A program made the translations under genes and the position numbers. The notes beneath the pieces were generated by a model that worked only from the letters and a program-made list of their open reading frames with translations, was not told where the DNA came from and made no database searches. Positions 1 through 12,510 of a stretch of DNA of 64,000 nt are shown in pieces (position 1 is the first letter of the stretch; the number at the start of each line of letters is the position of its first letter). Source of the stretch: Voacanga thouarsii (Eukaryota; Streptophyta; Magnoliopsida; Gentianales; Apocynaceae); assembly GCA_026120185.1 (NCBI GenBank), contig JANUWF010003375.1, forward strand, positions 3,057,736 to 3,121,735, in the 5' to 3' direction.

Positions 1-3000
1 GAAAACATGGTATAAAAGGTGGTGAGACATAAATCTCAGTAAGCCCGTGTGTGCTTTGAGTGTTTCAGGTAAAACAGTTTATGTATGCAAGTTGTGAAAG
101 TTTCATAAAAGAAAGTACTAGCAAGCCTCAAATAAATTTCACAAATGAAGAGTGGTGTTTTGCTTTCCATACATGTGCATAATAAATACAACCACTTAAA
201 AGAGGTAGCCATGGTACCACACTTTGTGCAACATGACAATATAACGATTAGAATGCCACACTTTGTGCATACTGACATAAGGTAGGTGTACAACCTACCA
301 GGTGAGATACTCCTCCATCTCTACACCCAAACATACCGGCTGTTCACTTCGAAAATACACAGTCCACTTGACTGAACTTGCTAACTCGGACCGATATGAC
401 CTATAGGATTGGCATCCTATTCGGGAAGGACTCACCCCTCAGAGATGGCCACCTACTGAGAGACTTACCCTAGCCCTTTAAAGACTAGTCCTAGTAGTCT
501 ACCCTTATTGAGTACTTAACATTGTTTGTCCCACTTGGGAGAAAAAAGATCATACAATGATTCACTTGGAAATAGCAACTATGGTTTCTAAAATTCTTGC
601 CAAAGTTGGGTTTTTAGGAAAAGTTTAGCATTTTGTGTAAAATTATTTGTTTAACTTTAAATGGTTTACTTGACTGAAAAAAGGTCCATAATTACCTTTA
701 CAGTACAAATACTTGTATACAATGAGTTCGACTTGCCACGATAACATTGGTCTTCAAATGGTTTCATGTAGGAACTTACTTGATCTTTTACTCTTCTTGA
801 GTTCAACAGTCTTTCAAGGTAGTTCAGGTTAACCTAACCTCGCCTGGGGTAAACACAAGGTATAAGATAACATCCAAACCATATTTGCCTTAAATAAATA
901 ATTTCTAATTCAACTAGCCACATCAATAACTAACCATGACCGCAATGTCTTAAGTTTTAATACTAGTTGATAAAATATTTTATAAAATAAAACTAGCTTG
1001 ATAAGTTAAAATAAATGGGTGTTATAAAATAAATAATAATAAGTTATAGTTTCAAATAATAAATAATGAGTAATATTGCTGATAAATAAAATTAGTGTTA
1101 AAGAATGAATAATAATAAATCCTAAATAATATTGGTAAATAGTAATTATTTAAATAGTATTATTATAAATAATAAGTTATACTTAATTTTAATTAATAAT
1201 TAATAGATAATAAATAACCAATAAAATTAATAATAAATAAATTATACTTAATTTTTAATTAATAAATAATAAATAAATTTTAATATAAATAATATTTATG
1301 GATATAGATAAAAGTTTTAGTAAGGTTAACTAATATTATTAATATGGTCTACAAAGTCATTTGATATTAATTAATTCTAATATTTATTAACTAATAAAAT
1401 AATAATATTTTAAATAATATTCTTTTTCAAACCTACCTAATGTTTTTTGAATTTTATAGATTAAATTGAATAATAGTACTAATTAAATTAATAGTAATAA
1501 TATTAGTAAAAATAATTCTAAAATTAATAAAAATAGTTCTTACAATAATTTTCTATTGTTAGAGAAGATCCATGAATATATTCTTACATAATAACATGTT
1601 AATCTATCCATGAATATAGACTTGAATTAATATATACTATAACATGGATGATCTTCTACTGGGCATAATATTATTTATGGCTTTATTAAAAAATAATATC
1701 ATAAAGGCCTAATCAACAATGGTGGCCTAATATCTAACATGTATCAAAACAACCATAAATCTCTTTAATCATGATGAACATATAGTGATTCTAAAGCAAA
1801 ATCCATAAGGCATAGCATTCATTCCAATTCTCATGTCTTAACTCCATCCCCTTTACCCACATACATATTCTCAACCCCTACTTTATTCAATCAACCTATC
1901 AACATCTAGGAGTCTCGATTATGAGAATTAAAAAAGGAGATTAAGAAAGAAATACTTGATTGATGCTCATTTGATGAAGGATTCTCCTTGGTTAGTGAAG
2001 ATCCTTGAATGCTTGATGGCCTTTAGTGGTCCGAAAGTAGTTCATGGTTCATCATCAATATTTCGGCCAAGAGAGAGAGAGTGTGTGAGAGAGGAATGAA
2101 TGAGAATAGAAAAGGATATTAGAAGTTGTATAGAAGAAGAAGAACAATGAGATTGTTCTTTTTTCTTTTACCTTTTTGGTGTTCTTCGAATCTTCAACAA
2201 AAAAGGTTGGTTTGATCCGTTTGGAAGTTCAACTCTATGTGTTTTGGTGTTTTAAAGTGCAGAAATGAAGAATATAGGTTGAATATTGATGATATAGAGA
2301 GTTTGGGAGTGATTGGAGGTGTTTAGGTGTGGTTTAGGCTTGAAGATGTGAAGTGTGTGTTCTTGGTGTTTTTTGAGAGAGTTTGAGAGAAGATGAATTT
2401 CGTGTGTGTTTGGGATTGTGATGGCCGAATGGCTTAGACTAGGAGGAGCTTTTGGTTATCCAAGAATGAGAGAGAGAGAGAGTTTCATAGTTTTTCAAAA
2501 TTCAAATTGAGAGAAAGGTGGAGTTGTTTGAGGTATAGGATTGGTTAATGGTGTTTGCTCTTGAAAGGTTTCTTGTTCTTCAATAGTGTATGGCTGAATT
2601 AGCTATGTTTCAACCAAAGGATGGAGAGTTGTTCAGACTTAAGGCTGGCCAAAAATGACCATGAAATAGTAGAGGATTTTCTGATTTTATCAATTATCTA
2701 AAGGAGTGTTTTAATGGAACAAAATTTGGAATTTAATTTGAAGTTTGAAAAAGTTTGGATAGAGTGAAAATAGGAGCTTTTTGAGGTATGATAATGGAGT
2801 CCTATTACTCAAGGTTGGTAGGGAAGCTAAGATGTTCAGTTCACGGCTATACAAGGGCCAAAATTCGGTGAGGTTTGTTGAAGAATTTCGGCCTTAGCCT
2901 TGAAGAGACAAAGCTAGAAAAATTTCTGGAATTGAAGCTCAAGAACACTTGGAATTAAAATGGTTTTAGTGCAAAATTTTTGGTCCTCCTTGGCACGATT

Positions 3001-4017
3001 TTGCAGCTAGATTTTAAGGGGGTTTGAAGGTCTTTTAATGGTGGTTTTCCAGCCTTCATCTTGAAGAAAAAAAGAGGAAGTTCCAGCTGTTCATATGTTC
3101 TAACGGGTGGCTTCAAGTTCATGTTCAATATTGCCAGTTTGCTGAAAAAAATTCTGGTTTGGGACTGTTTGTACAGCTCCAAAAATTCAAGAAATTTCCA
3201 GCCTTCATCCTCCCATAAATTGACTGGTTTTCTTGCAAAAATTAGGTAGGAAAACTTGTTGCAATTTTTGAAAACAGCCTTGAAGGAAATTTGGAAAATT
3301 TTCTAGATTTTTTTACGAAAACATGAACAAGATGAAGATGGAGTTTTGAAGAAACAGCTATGGTGTTTTTTTTTTTTGGGAACCTCTACCTATTTTCCCT
3401 CCTTACTTTCGGCCATCTATATCCCATAAGAGCTAGGATTTTCGAATACTAAGCTTAGGGAATTATTTTAGAATTTTTATGATTAAAAATGGATTAAAGA
3501 ATTAAGAGTAGTTTAAATTTCAAAGATGTTATGCCAAGGCTAGCAAAATTAAAGGGGATAAGAATTCTTCTACAATTCTTTTTAGGACAAGACCATATGG
3601 TCAAAACATTACCATTGTGTCTTCCTTAAGACAACATTCCTATCTTTAAGGAATGTAAGGAAAACAAAAATTCAAACATGACTAAGATAAATATGAATAA
3701 AACTTAAGTGATGGGCTTTGAACTCAATACTTAGAGATTAAATCACAAAACTCTAACCACTTAACCACACTAACTCTTGTTCTTATTTTCTCAACCAAAT
3801 ATTCTTCTTGTCTAAACCTCAAGTCATCTTCCTATTTTGACCTCAAGTAAAATTACATTTTTACCATTTCTACCCAACAAGCACAAATAAATCATTTAAC
3901 CTATTAACCACAATTCTAAGGCACACAAAATTATTCAAAAGGTATATTTTATGTATAATGACATGATATGCCTCCCATCCCCCTTACTCTAGGGTAGGCT
4001 TTAGGTGGGGCTTCACA
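1..4017 (-). mobile_element. Tekay/Del-type gypsy LTR, left end outside window
   Basis: The plus strand ends in GGGGCTTCACA at 4017, the reverse complement of a TGTGAAGCCCC LTR start, so the LTR reads on the minus strand. Position 1 corresponds to roughly 265 bases inside the related LTR at 28814-33085: both share the gtgtgtgctttgagtg block, the CCACACTTTGTGC motifs and the GGCCACCT palindrome. No polypurine tract follows 4017, unlike element B, so this is probably a solo LTR. It seems to be inserted in the plus-strand LTR that resumes at 4018. The short reading frames inside it have no recognisable domain and lie in LTR sequence. Confidence 0.8.
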
Positions 4018-6300
4018 GGAAATCCTTGGAAATTCAAGAGACCACAATTGAAATGGTCTTAGATTCTAAAGTCCATATTTTCCTCAAGCGAAACCTTATA
4101 TAATTATCTTACAGTTTCAGGTTCCTACAAGCCAAGACGCTCTCAGATTCCAACATCAAGATACACCGAGGCACTTATTTAATTCCTTCACTTCCTTATC
4201 TTTTCCCTTTTTCTCTTTTCTAAATTTCTATAATCTTCAAGTTGGTCAGGAAATGTACTTCTTCTTCCCTTCTTGGCAATTGAGGCAGTCATTATGGTGC
4301 TACCTTCAACTCTCCTCAGTTCCAGCTACAAATCCTCTATTCAAACCCTTTGAATTCAAATATAAATGGCCAACTAATCCCTACAAATCCTCCAACCAAT
4401 AAATCCTCAAGCAACCAGATTTTTACCCTTAAAACTCTTCATGCAAACCAAAGTTTTTTCCAACCCCTTTCTCCTTTTCCTTCACGGATTACTTAAGTTT
4501 TAAGTGATTGAAACTTTTTTATTTTCTTTTAAAAGCTGCTTGGAAATTTGGCTTGCCCTGGACCACCTTATAGCAGCAAAAAATCAGTTACTACATAAGT
4601 AAAGCTAAGGGCTAGCTATTAATAGCCAAGGACTGGCTATTATTTACACAAACTAAGCTATGGACCGGCTTTGCAAGCCCTTGGCCGACTACTCCTTTTA
4701 CTTCTTCTTCTTCTTCTTTTTCTTCTTTTTCTTCCTTCTTCCTCCTCTGCAGCCAAAATAATTTTTATGATTCAACCTCAAATTTCTCCTTCTTTTCCTT
4801 CATTTTAAATTTTGAAATTCAAGGTTCAAATCCCAACAAATCACAGAAATCACTCTTCCATTTGGATGATCACAACCGAGCTATTCCATATTATTCTCTT
4901 TAGAAATTGAGACATTACCATTCTTTTCTTCCTCATATCCTCTTTCACTCATCCCTTGATCACTACCACTAAACCACCATTTTGCTAAACCTCTATTATT
5001 TTCTCAACCTCTTTTTAAAATCCAAAAACCTAGTTCCACTTCTAGGAGCCCTCTCGAGACACCTAGACACACCCAAGCATGGTACAAGAAACCTCTAGTC
5101 TTATTTAATTCATTCATTAACTCTCTAGCCACCAAAACTCATTTGCAAACACTCTCGTTCTCTCTAATTTCTTCTTAGGAACCCCAAGAACACCAAGAAC
5201 ACATACTCAGAATCTTCAATACCTTGGCCACTTTCAAACACTATAATCCACTCCAAATCCCTCAAAACAGCTTAGCACATTTCCAGACTTCTATCCATTA
5301 GATCCTAAATACCAAATTCACTTAAACACTCTTTTCCTCAAGATCAAAGCTAGGAACTTCTTCCTTACGGTTTAACACTCTAGAAGGTAACATATATTCT
5401 TTTCTTTTTCTTTCTCTTTCTCTTTTCCTTTTCTCTTTTTCTCTCTTTAATTTCCTCTATCTTTTTGGACTAATACTAATGGTCCTTCTCTTTCTTCATT
5501 TTTCTCCCTACTCATTTCTGGACATGGGTTGATCTCAACCAAAGGAGTATAAAAAATAGATCTTTAAGGCACTTAGTATCTAGTGGCACTTGAGCAACAA
5601 ACAAATCCATCATTAAATGATATACTTGACCTAGATACTATCAAGTAAACCTTAAAGTGATTTTACTTTCAATAAACTCAAGTTATCTAGGAATTATGTT
5701 TAGATGGTGATGGGATGACTTGTGATATTTTTGTGGTGATTTGTTGAGTTTTGGATGAAGGATGGGATAAATGGGAAGTATGGTGATATGTGATATCTGT
5801 GGTCTACTATAACGTAATATTTTACTATGCGATGTGAGATGTTATAAATTTACTTTGAGAACGTTAGATGAGTGATATGACCATGGCATGATTATATGAT
5901 ATTATTTTATGGACAACTTGATTATGTCTAGGAAAGAGGACTTACCTATGATCTGATTAAGAAAATGATTATACCCAGATTTTTCTCTTTTAGATTATAT
6001 GATTAATTTGATATAAAGATTGAATAAGAAATGATGTTGAGTTGTGGTATGTGTAGCATGATCACTTAGAGAATTGAGATATGATTGCAAGTCTAGCATG
6101 CAATATTGAGAAAATGAAAATATGTGTGTCAAAATTCTTATTATGTTGGATCGATCTATTTGATACATATTGTTGGAGGTTGGTTTAGGTGTTGCTATGT
6201 CAGTTTAAGTATTAAATAGGAATTGCTAATACTGGTTGAATGTTATGGGAAGTAGAGTCATTATAAGCTTATGTCCATTTTGTTATGAGGGTTGTTGGTA

Positions 6301-6820
6301 GAGTTGTAAATGAACCGAACGTTCGCGAACGAATACTTGTTCGAGAACGAAATATTAAGTTCGATTAATAAATGAATGAATTCGAACATGTTCGCAAACA
6401 TATTCGAACATTTGCGAACATATTATATATGTTTAAAAATTAATTATATTAATTATATTATATTTATTTATATTTTATAATATTAAGATTATTCTTAATA
6501 AATCTTATATTATAGTATTAATATTAATATTAAGATTAATTATATTATTATATTTATGTATTTAATATTATAATATTCTATTATATTTATTAATTTTGAA
6601 TTATTATTTTTATAAATTTTAAAATAAAAAGTATGAAATAAACGAACTCGAATAATTCGAACGTAAACAAACTCGAATATTATCAACCAAGAATCAAACG
6701 AACTCGAACACGAACTCGACTAATAAATGAATGAACTCGATCAATGTTTGATTATGTTCGAGCTCGAGCTCAAAAATATGATGCTTGATTTGTTCGTGTT
6801 CGAATACATTTAGTTATTGG
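6301..6820. repeat. GTTCG/CGAAC-rich short element, MITE-like
   Basis: About 520 bases with many CGAAC and GTTCG motifs at both ends around a very AT-rich core (about 6420-6640). The ends are loosely inverted: AAATGAACCGAAC near the left end, and GTTCGAATACATTT near the right. Similar GTTCG-rich short elements are common in plant genomes as non-autonomous DNA transposons. The terminal repeats are degraded and I see no clear target duplication, so the class is uncertain. It lies inside the LTR of element D. Confidence 0.45.
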
Positions 6821-6850
6821 GTAATTTATGACACATTTCTATATTTTCTT

Positions 6851-8729
6851 TGAAGGATCATGAAAAAATTAAATACGCAGCGGCAGACAGCAAATTAAAA
6901 TTTTTCCTGAGTCAAAGTTTAAGAATACTTACTTCTACGACGTTTTACTTGAATAACTAGAGTTGGATTCGGGTTTGACAGTGCTTTCTGAACTAGAATA
7001 TCTACTTATTCTATAGGTATACCAGCTAACCGTTGGCTCATTCACATCAAACACTTACTACGTTTGCTACCTCTTGACCTTCCAGAGTATTCTTGAACCT
7101 CCTATGGACTTCTATAGGTGAGAGTGGAACTAGGGTGAAGAAGATTAGAAGAAAAATGGAAGAGCTAAATGTTGAAAAAATGAAAAGAAATGACAAGGAA
7201 AACTGTGGCTGTCGTTTACTTCTCAAGAAAACCGAAAGCTGTTTTCCAAATTCACTCGTAGTAAATTGAGTCAACCTCAATCCTAGAAACACACAATGCC
7301 TTTTAAACCAACAACTTCCTTTTTCTTTTAGTTTTATTTTTCCTTTTTTTCTTATATAGTGGCAGCTATTCTAGGTTTCCAAAAAACCTTTTAACCGCTA
7401 CTCATAAACCCTGGTGGGCTAGGGCTTTTCTTAATTAGTCCAAAACTAATTAATTAGTTATTTTATTAATTAATTAATCCATTTGGGTCTAATATAAAAT
7501 TATCTAAGATAATTAATCAATAAATAAATAAATAAATTAAATTACTTCTTTTATTAATTAATTAATTCACTGGACCCAATATAAAATTATCTAAGATAAT
7601 TAATTAATAAACTAATTAATTAAATTGGCCCAATTAATTATTCTAGTCTAAATAAATAATTAATTGAACTCTTAGAATAATTCTTTCAATAATAAATTTA
7701 CCCAATAAGCCCATATAATAAATTAAATTTACTAAGATTATTTGAGTTACTTTGGGGGACCAAAAGACATATTATTCTTAGCTACTAAGAGGACCAAAAT
7801 ATCCCTGCTAATAAATAGTGGTATTTTAATCATTTTAAATATTCTATTTTTCGCCATATGAAAATATTGCCCCGAGAATAATATTGCAAGTGCAGTGTCT
7901 TCGACCTACATGTGTAATAGAGAAAATACCCCTCTACATAACACCCGTCATTGAGATAGGAAAATGCGCTAATACCTTGCTCAATGACATCTACCTTTCT
8001 TTGATAGCTAGTTCGATAATTCATGACTTCCAATATGTATCCACTTATCACAGGGAGCTACCCAAAAGTGTACATACTTGTTATGTTTCCTAGGGTCCTG
8101 GATTATTAGATTATCCTAGACAATCACAAGGAGGTGATTTCTTCACGTAATGAAGCATAGAGACTCTATTGTATAGGCTTGTTTTAATTAACTAAAGTCA
8201 TACACTCAAGTACAAGGTTATTAGCCTTGCGATAAGACCTCACCCAATATATATCAAAGTATACAAGTTCAACTTCACCAGACCATTAACTTTTACCGAA
8301 GTCTTAGGGTACTCATTCATGCAGTAGTTGAGATAAGCCAATCTTTATTTATCTTAGTACTTTTATAAAGATTATTATCACGTGGTCCAGTTTTATGTAT
8401 TCCAAATATGCTTACACTATTAGTATGGCTAGACTACTCATTAGTTAAAGGTAAATCATTGCCCATTTAGAAACTATAGTATAATGATCTAAGCCTTGAT
8501 GAAGTGCCTAAAACCATCATTTGATCAAGAATAATTTTTGCTTATGTATTAGTAGCCCATAATCTACACCTTACTGTGAAAGCACGATTCAATCACTCAA
8601 ATTATTTACTAACACATTTAGACATTTTAATGTGCAATATATGTAAACAAACAACCATTAATGAATGAAACTTTTATTAATTTCTAAACTATAGAAATAT
8701 ATAGGCCATTTTGGGCATATATTCCAACA
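6851..8729 (-). mobile_element. Solo Ty1/copia LTR (family 1)
   Basis: The plus strand runs from TGAAGGATCATG to GGCATATATTCCAACA, so the LTR (TGTTGGAATATATGCCC...) reads on the minus strand. Length is 1879 bases. It matches the LTR at 28479-34689 once that copy's nested insertion is removed (about 1934 bases): both begin TGAAG, share a CGCAGCGG/CAGCGGAAGC block near the start, and end in a GGCATAYATYCCAACA block. Flanks TTCTT and TTTTT give an imperfect target duplication. No internal sequence is attached, so it is a solo LTR. Confidence 0.8.
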
Positions 8730-9802
8730 TTTTTTAGATGGGGTTGGGCTTATTTGATCATGACAACGAGAGACTTATTATCTGTGTGATAAGGAAATCA
8801 AGTAAGTCCCTACATAAAATTATTATTGAACAAATATGCTATTGTAAGTTAAAATGAATTCATGTTGTAAAAGCTATGTGTTTGAGTTGCAATTGTGGTT
8901 AATTCTTTCTTTTGGGTAAAAGTAAAATTTTCACTCCAACAAAGATCTTTCAAACAAAAGTTACTTTCTAAAATACAAATTTCAAAACAAAACTCATTAA
9001 TCCATAAGTGCAATTTCAAAACAATGAAATGTTTTGTGAATTTTACTAAAAAGAAATAAGCAAACGTTGAGTAATCAATAAGCTAGGCTAACTAGTACTA
9101 GCTTTATAAGGTTAGGCTGAGTCTTTCGTGGAAGCCTCCTCTAGATCATGAACTCTTTCTGGACAAAGCAACAATACTAGTTAGTCAGGTCAGTCCTAGT
9201 TATCAATTCAGTCCAAGTAGACTGTTCCTGAAAATAGACTATCCAATGGGTTGATCACCATCACTTGTATTGTGATGCAGAGGTTCATAGTATATGATCA
9301 TGATATGGGGTTGCATGACCTTGGTTATAATACATGTTTCATAGTCGCTTTTATTTAAGAGTGGTTTATTTCTTTTGTAAATATACATTTTGGTTTGAAA
9401 TAGAAGTTGTAAAATACCACTTTATATGACTTGCAAACTTTTCTTGTTAATTTATTTAAAGCTGCATTGCATGTAAACAACTTCAAATATACAAGAGTAC
9501 ACACAAGACTTATTGTGAAGTAATTCTCACATGCTTTATACCATGTTTTCAAGAAGATCTTGCTTTAAAGCTTGAGCTTCTAGAGACTGAAGATTTTATT
9601 TTTGTTATTGGATGTATTTTCTTTTGAAGATTTTTATTTGATTATTTTAAGATTGTATAAGTATTGATCAAGTTGTAATAAAATTTGAACTTAGTTTGTT
9701 TCTTTTAATTTTTCCTTTATCTAGTTATAAAGAGTCTTTTTCCTAAGGATGGGGTAATATCCTTGATCCTTTTGAGGTACGTAGGTTGTGGGGTGTCACA
9801 AG

Positions 9803-9814
9803 TAGTATTAGAGC
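9803..9814 (+). other. Primer binding site of element D (tRNA-Met type)
   Basis: TAGTATTAGAGC, two bases after the LTR end, matches the plant initiator-tRNA-Met primer site TGGTATCAGAGC at 10 of 12 positions. It fixes the orientation of element D and the LTR boundary. Confidence 0.8.
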
Positions 9815-10276
9815 TTAGGTTTAGGCAACATTTATTAGTATTTAGTTTTATTCCACTAAATATTATAATCTTTTGCCAACCTAAGATGTTTATATTATAG
9901 GATGGTTAGAATATATAGAACAACAAAGAAGACTATGAACAGCCAATATAGGCATGCACTAATTCCCATTCAACCAGTTGATTTACGGGCACTTGAACCT
10001 AAACCATCTATGGAAGAAAGCAGTGAGATGAGGTTCAAATCATAAAACCCTTACCAGTCCCACCTATTTTTGTAATAGAGATAGACTCTGATAGAGATGT
10101 TAAATTAAGGTTATTTAACCTGGCCTAAACTTATAAGACTAAAAAATTAATTTGACAGCAGGAAGTGATGACCCTAGGGAACTACATTGTGAGTCCCTAC
10201 CAAGGGATATACGGTATTCCAACCTAGGCAGTTTGGAGCTGGGAAGGGTTCAAAGAGACCTGGGATGGAACTTATG
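9815..10276 (+). pseudogene. Leader and truncated gag start of element D
   Basis: This is the internal region downstream of the primer site. A possible gag start at 9902 opens a frame of roughly 50 codons (MVRIYRTTKKTM...), then hits a stop at about 10045. I cannot recognise a gag domain in so short a piece. The internal region stops at 10276, where an Athila-like LTR end begins, so the rest of element D is absent from the window or lies beyond the nested insertions. Confidence 0.5.
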
Positions 10277-10463
10277 TGATCGTCTGCATTTGGGTATATA
10301 TAAATAAATTTAACAATACTCACAATCACTTAAGTTTTACAAATTAAAATTCCAATTCAACTTATACAACATAAATATTTAGGCAAGTGTACCTATCGTG
10401 TAGTATAAAGAAAAGTGACAAATATCAAAGAACCTTAGGGAACGATGTAAATTACCCCTACTT
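10277..10463 (-). mobile_element. Athila/Tat-like LTR end fragment
   Basis: It begins TGATCGTCTGCATTTGGG and carries AGGCAAGTGTACCTATCG. The order of blocks matches the plus-strand start of the longer LTR at 54842-56210 (TGATGCGTATGATTTGGG, then a CGCAAGTATTG block, then TCAAAGAAC). Reading on the minus strand, this is the 3' end of an LTR. It is cut at 10463 by the insertion of element A, so the remainder should lie beyond A. Confidence 0.6.
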
Positions 10464-11054
10464 TGATGAGAATCTATCCCATCATGATGCTTAATTTCAA
10501 GAAGGGGGAGACATCAACCAAACATTTAAGGACCAATGATAAGGACTAGGCTCAAGAAATTCCAAGAGAGACTTCAAGGATTTATGAAGGTAAGTTTGGC
10601 ATATTTGAAATGGAACGAGCCTTATATGGCATTTGAAGGAACTTAGGACCAAGTGTTGATGTCCGTTCAAGTTTTATACGCAAACAAAGAGTTGAGCAAC
10701 TAAGATAATGAAGAACTGACATCTAATGAGAGTTCCAACCCAACGCCAGCTCAATTTTGGACAAAACAGGGGTAGAAAGACAAAAATTAACCGGCATCGG
10801 TTGAAGGGCTTAGGACCGATGCCGACTACACACGGAATTTGATTGTTCGTTTAGTAGATTTGGATTGGCGCCGACTGCGGCCATGGAACCAGCACCGGCT
10901 TACTTCGGGATTTCTTTGATTTAGTTGATTTCCTCTATGTAATAGCTTAGTTGACTTACATTTCAATTTTTACGGCTTTTATGTTACTTTTAGCTTATTT
11001 TTGGCATCCAAAGGCTGAGATTTAATCGCAATTACAATAGGTTAATTGGATGCT

Positions 11055-11093
<39 letters not shown>

Positions 11094-11580
11094 TGTTATA
11101 ATACTTTTATATCAATATTGAGATAAAAGTTTAAGATCAAAGTTCATCTTTGAGAGGTGATTCCTCTAGATTCTTCCCTCAAATATCAGACTAATTCTTA
11201 GGTTTAGTCCTACCTAAGTTCTAGTCTTTAAACCTTTAAGGATAATTCAAGTTGTAGCTCATGCTAAGGTCTTGGTTCTTTGTTGTTCCAAAGTTGTAGT
11301 TTGGTTTCAAATTGAGTGTCTGGATCTTTCTATTCTAAGGGTTCTTGAATCGATCTTGATTCTAGGGTTCTTGGATATTGATCTAGTAGATCTAATTCCA
11401 ATAGTTTTGAGGTTCTAAGTCCCAAGTTGTCCTAGGACTATAAGCTTTAGGTTGGGTATTTTCCTCTACTCTTCTTTTGTCCACCAAAATCAATGATTTG
11501 GTTCTTACAATTGTTCATCAAGTTTACTTTTGATTTAGCCACAAAATTTACTTGATAAATATCCCCTAACGATCACATCA
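10464..11580 (+). repeat. 5' LTR of element A
   Basis: 1117 bases from TGATGAGAATC to GATCACATCA. It is paired with the 3' LTR at 18718-19577 plus 54721-54841. It contains a GC-rich GCCGGC-type cassette (about 10786-10905) and a TA microsatellite at 11058-11092 that is also present in the 3' LTR. The start is placed where similarity between the two copies begins; the end is set by the adjoining primer site. Confidence 0.88.
11058..11092. repeat. (TA)n microsatellite in 5' LTR of A
   Basis: An uninterrupted TA run of about 17 units. The equivalent run in the 3' LTR spans about 19313-19345. Confidence 0.95.
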
Positions 11581-11583
11581 AAT

Positions 11584-11597
11584 TTGGTATAAGAGCT
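11584..11597 (+). other. Primer binding site of element A
   Basis: TTTGGTATAAGAGC lies a few bases after the LTR end. It differs from TGGTATCAGAGC at one core base, so it is a tRNA-Met-type site. Confidence 0.82.
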
Positions 11598-12510
11598 TTG
11601 AAAAGTGTTAATTCTTATTAATACTTGTTGATCAAGAAAGTTACTTGCAAAAAGGATAAAAAATAGAGTAATCCTGTAACTCAATTTGTGGCTTCAAAAA
11701 GGTTATCAAAAAATTTATTTCTCTAGCAAATTACTTGAAGAAATTAATTATATGATATGAATATAACCTTGGAGAATAAAAAATTTATGTTTATTTTAGT
11801 TGATTGTGGCTTAAATTGATAAAAAATTATGAGATATCTTGAATTCCAAAAATTGGTCCTTATGTGTTTGATGAAAGTCTTGTTGATGAGTATAAGTTGA
11901 ATTTTCTTGATTATAGGAATCTTTATTGTTGCTACTGTAATCCATTGAAGAAATTATTCTCCAAACATGCTTCCTAGATGAAATTCTATGAACAATAGGG
12001 TTAATCAAGTTGATCAAATGTTCTTGTTCATTGTTGCTATGTTAAACTAATTAAATTGTACCTGGCATTCTAATTCTCTTTGAACTCTTGTTATCCTTGG
12101 CAATTCTTGTTTGATTGACTTTAAGAGAACTTCTAATTGTTGAAAAATTAGACTTGCTTAGCTTTATTGGTCTTGTAAACATAAATTTTTTTGCTATGTC
12201 TTGTGCATTCCTTGACTTTTGTTGGACTCAACTAAGACCACACACTTAATTATCTTGGGGGTTTTGTTGGATTGAACTAATAGGATTACTTATCTAATTA
12301 AGTGAGAAGGTTTTGTGGAAAGAACATTAGAGGAAAATTGAGAGTTGGGAAAAGGCACGGGAGTGAGATTATATTGACAAAAGCTTTGAGGAGAGCTAAA
12401 CACGAGGGCTGTGTGATCATTGCTTGAGTGAAACACGTGAGGGAGTAATTTGTGAGGAATTCTTTCATTCCTAAGTGTTACTACTTGAAATCTTTTCTAC
12501 TTACCAAATC
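11598..12510 (+). other. Untranslated leader of element A
   Basis: About 900 bases between the primer site and the gag start. I see no domain in any frame; the one short antisense frame here has no recognisable content. This fits a retrotransposon leader. Confidence 0.6.

Larger units (their letters stand above)
4018..9800 (+). mobile_element. Plus-strand LTR of gypsy element D, 5' part missing
   Basis: This LTR ends in GGGGTGTCACA at 9800 and a tRNA-Met-type primer binding site follows at once, so it is the 5' LTR of a plus-strand element. The part around 5050-5400 matches the reverse complement of about 2300-2600, showing the same LTR family in opposite orientation. A pyrimidine-rich stretch with TTC repeats lies at about 4690-4745. 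A solo copia LTR (6851-8729) and a GTTCG-rich repeat (6301-6820) interrupt it. Its first part must lie left of the window because the 1-4017 LTR sits inside it. Confidence 0.7.

Noticed and set aside
4690..4745. Pyrimidine tract as a reverse-strand polypurine tract
   Set aside because: No LTR start follows on the minus strand; it is a TTC-type simple repeat inside an LTR.
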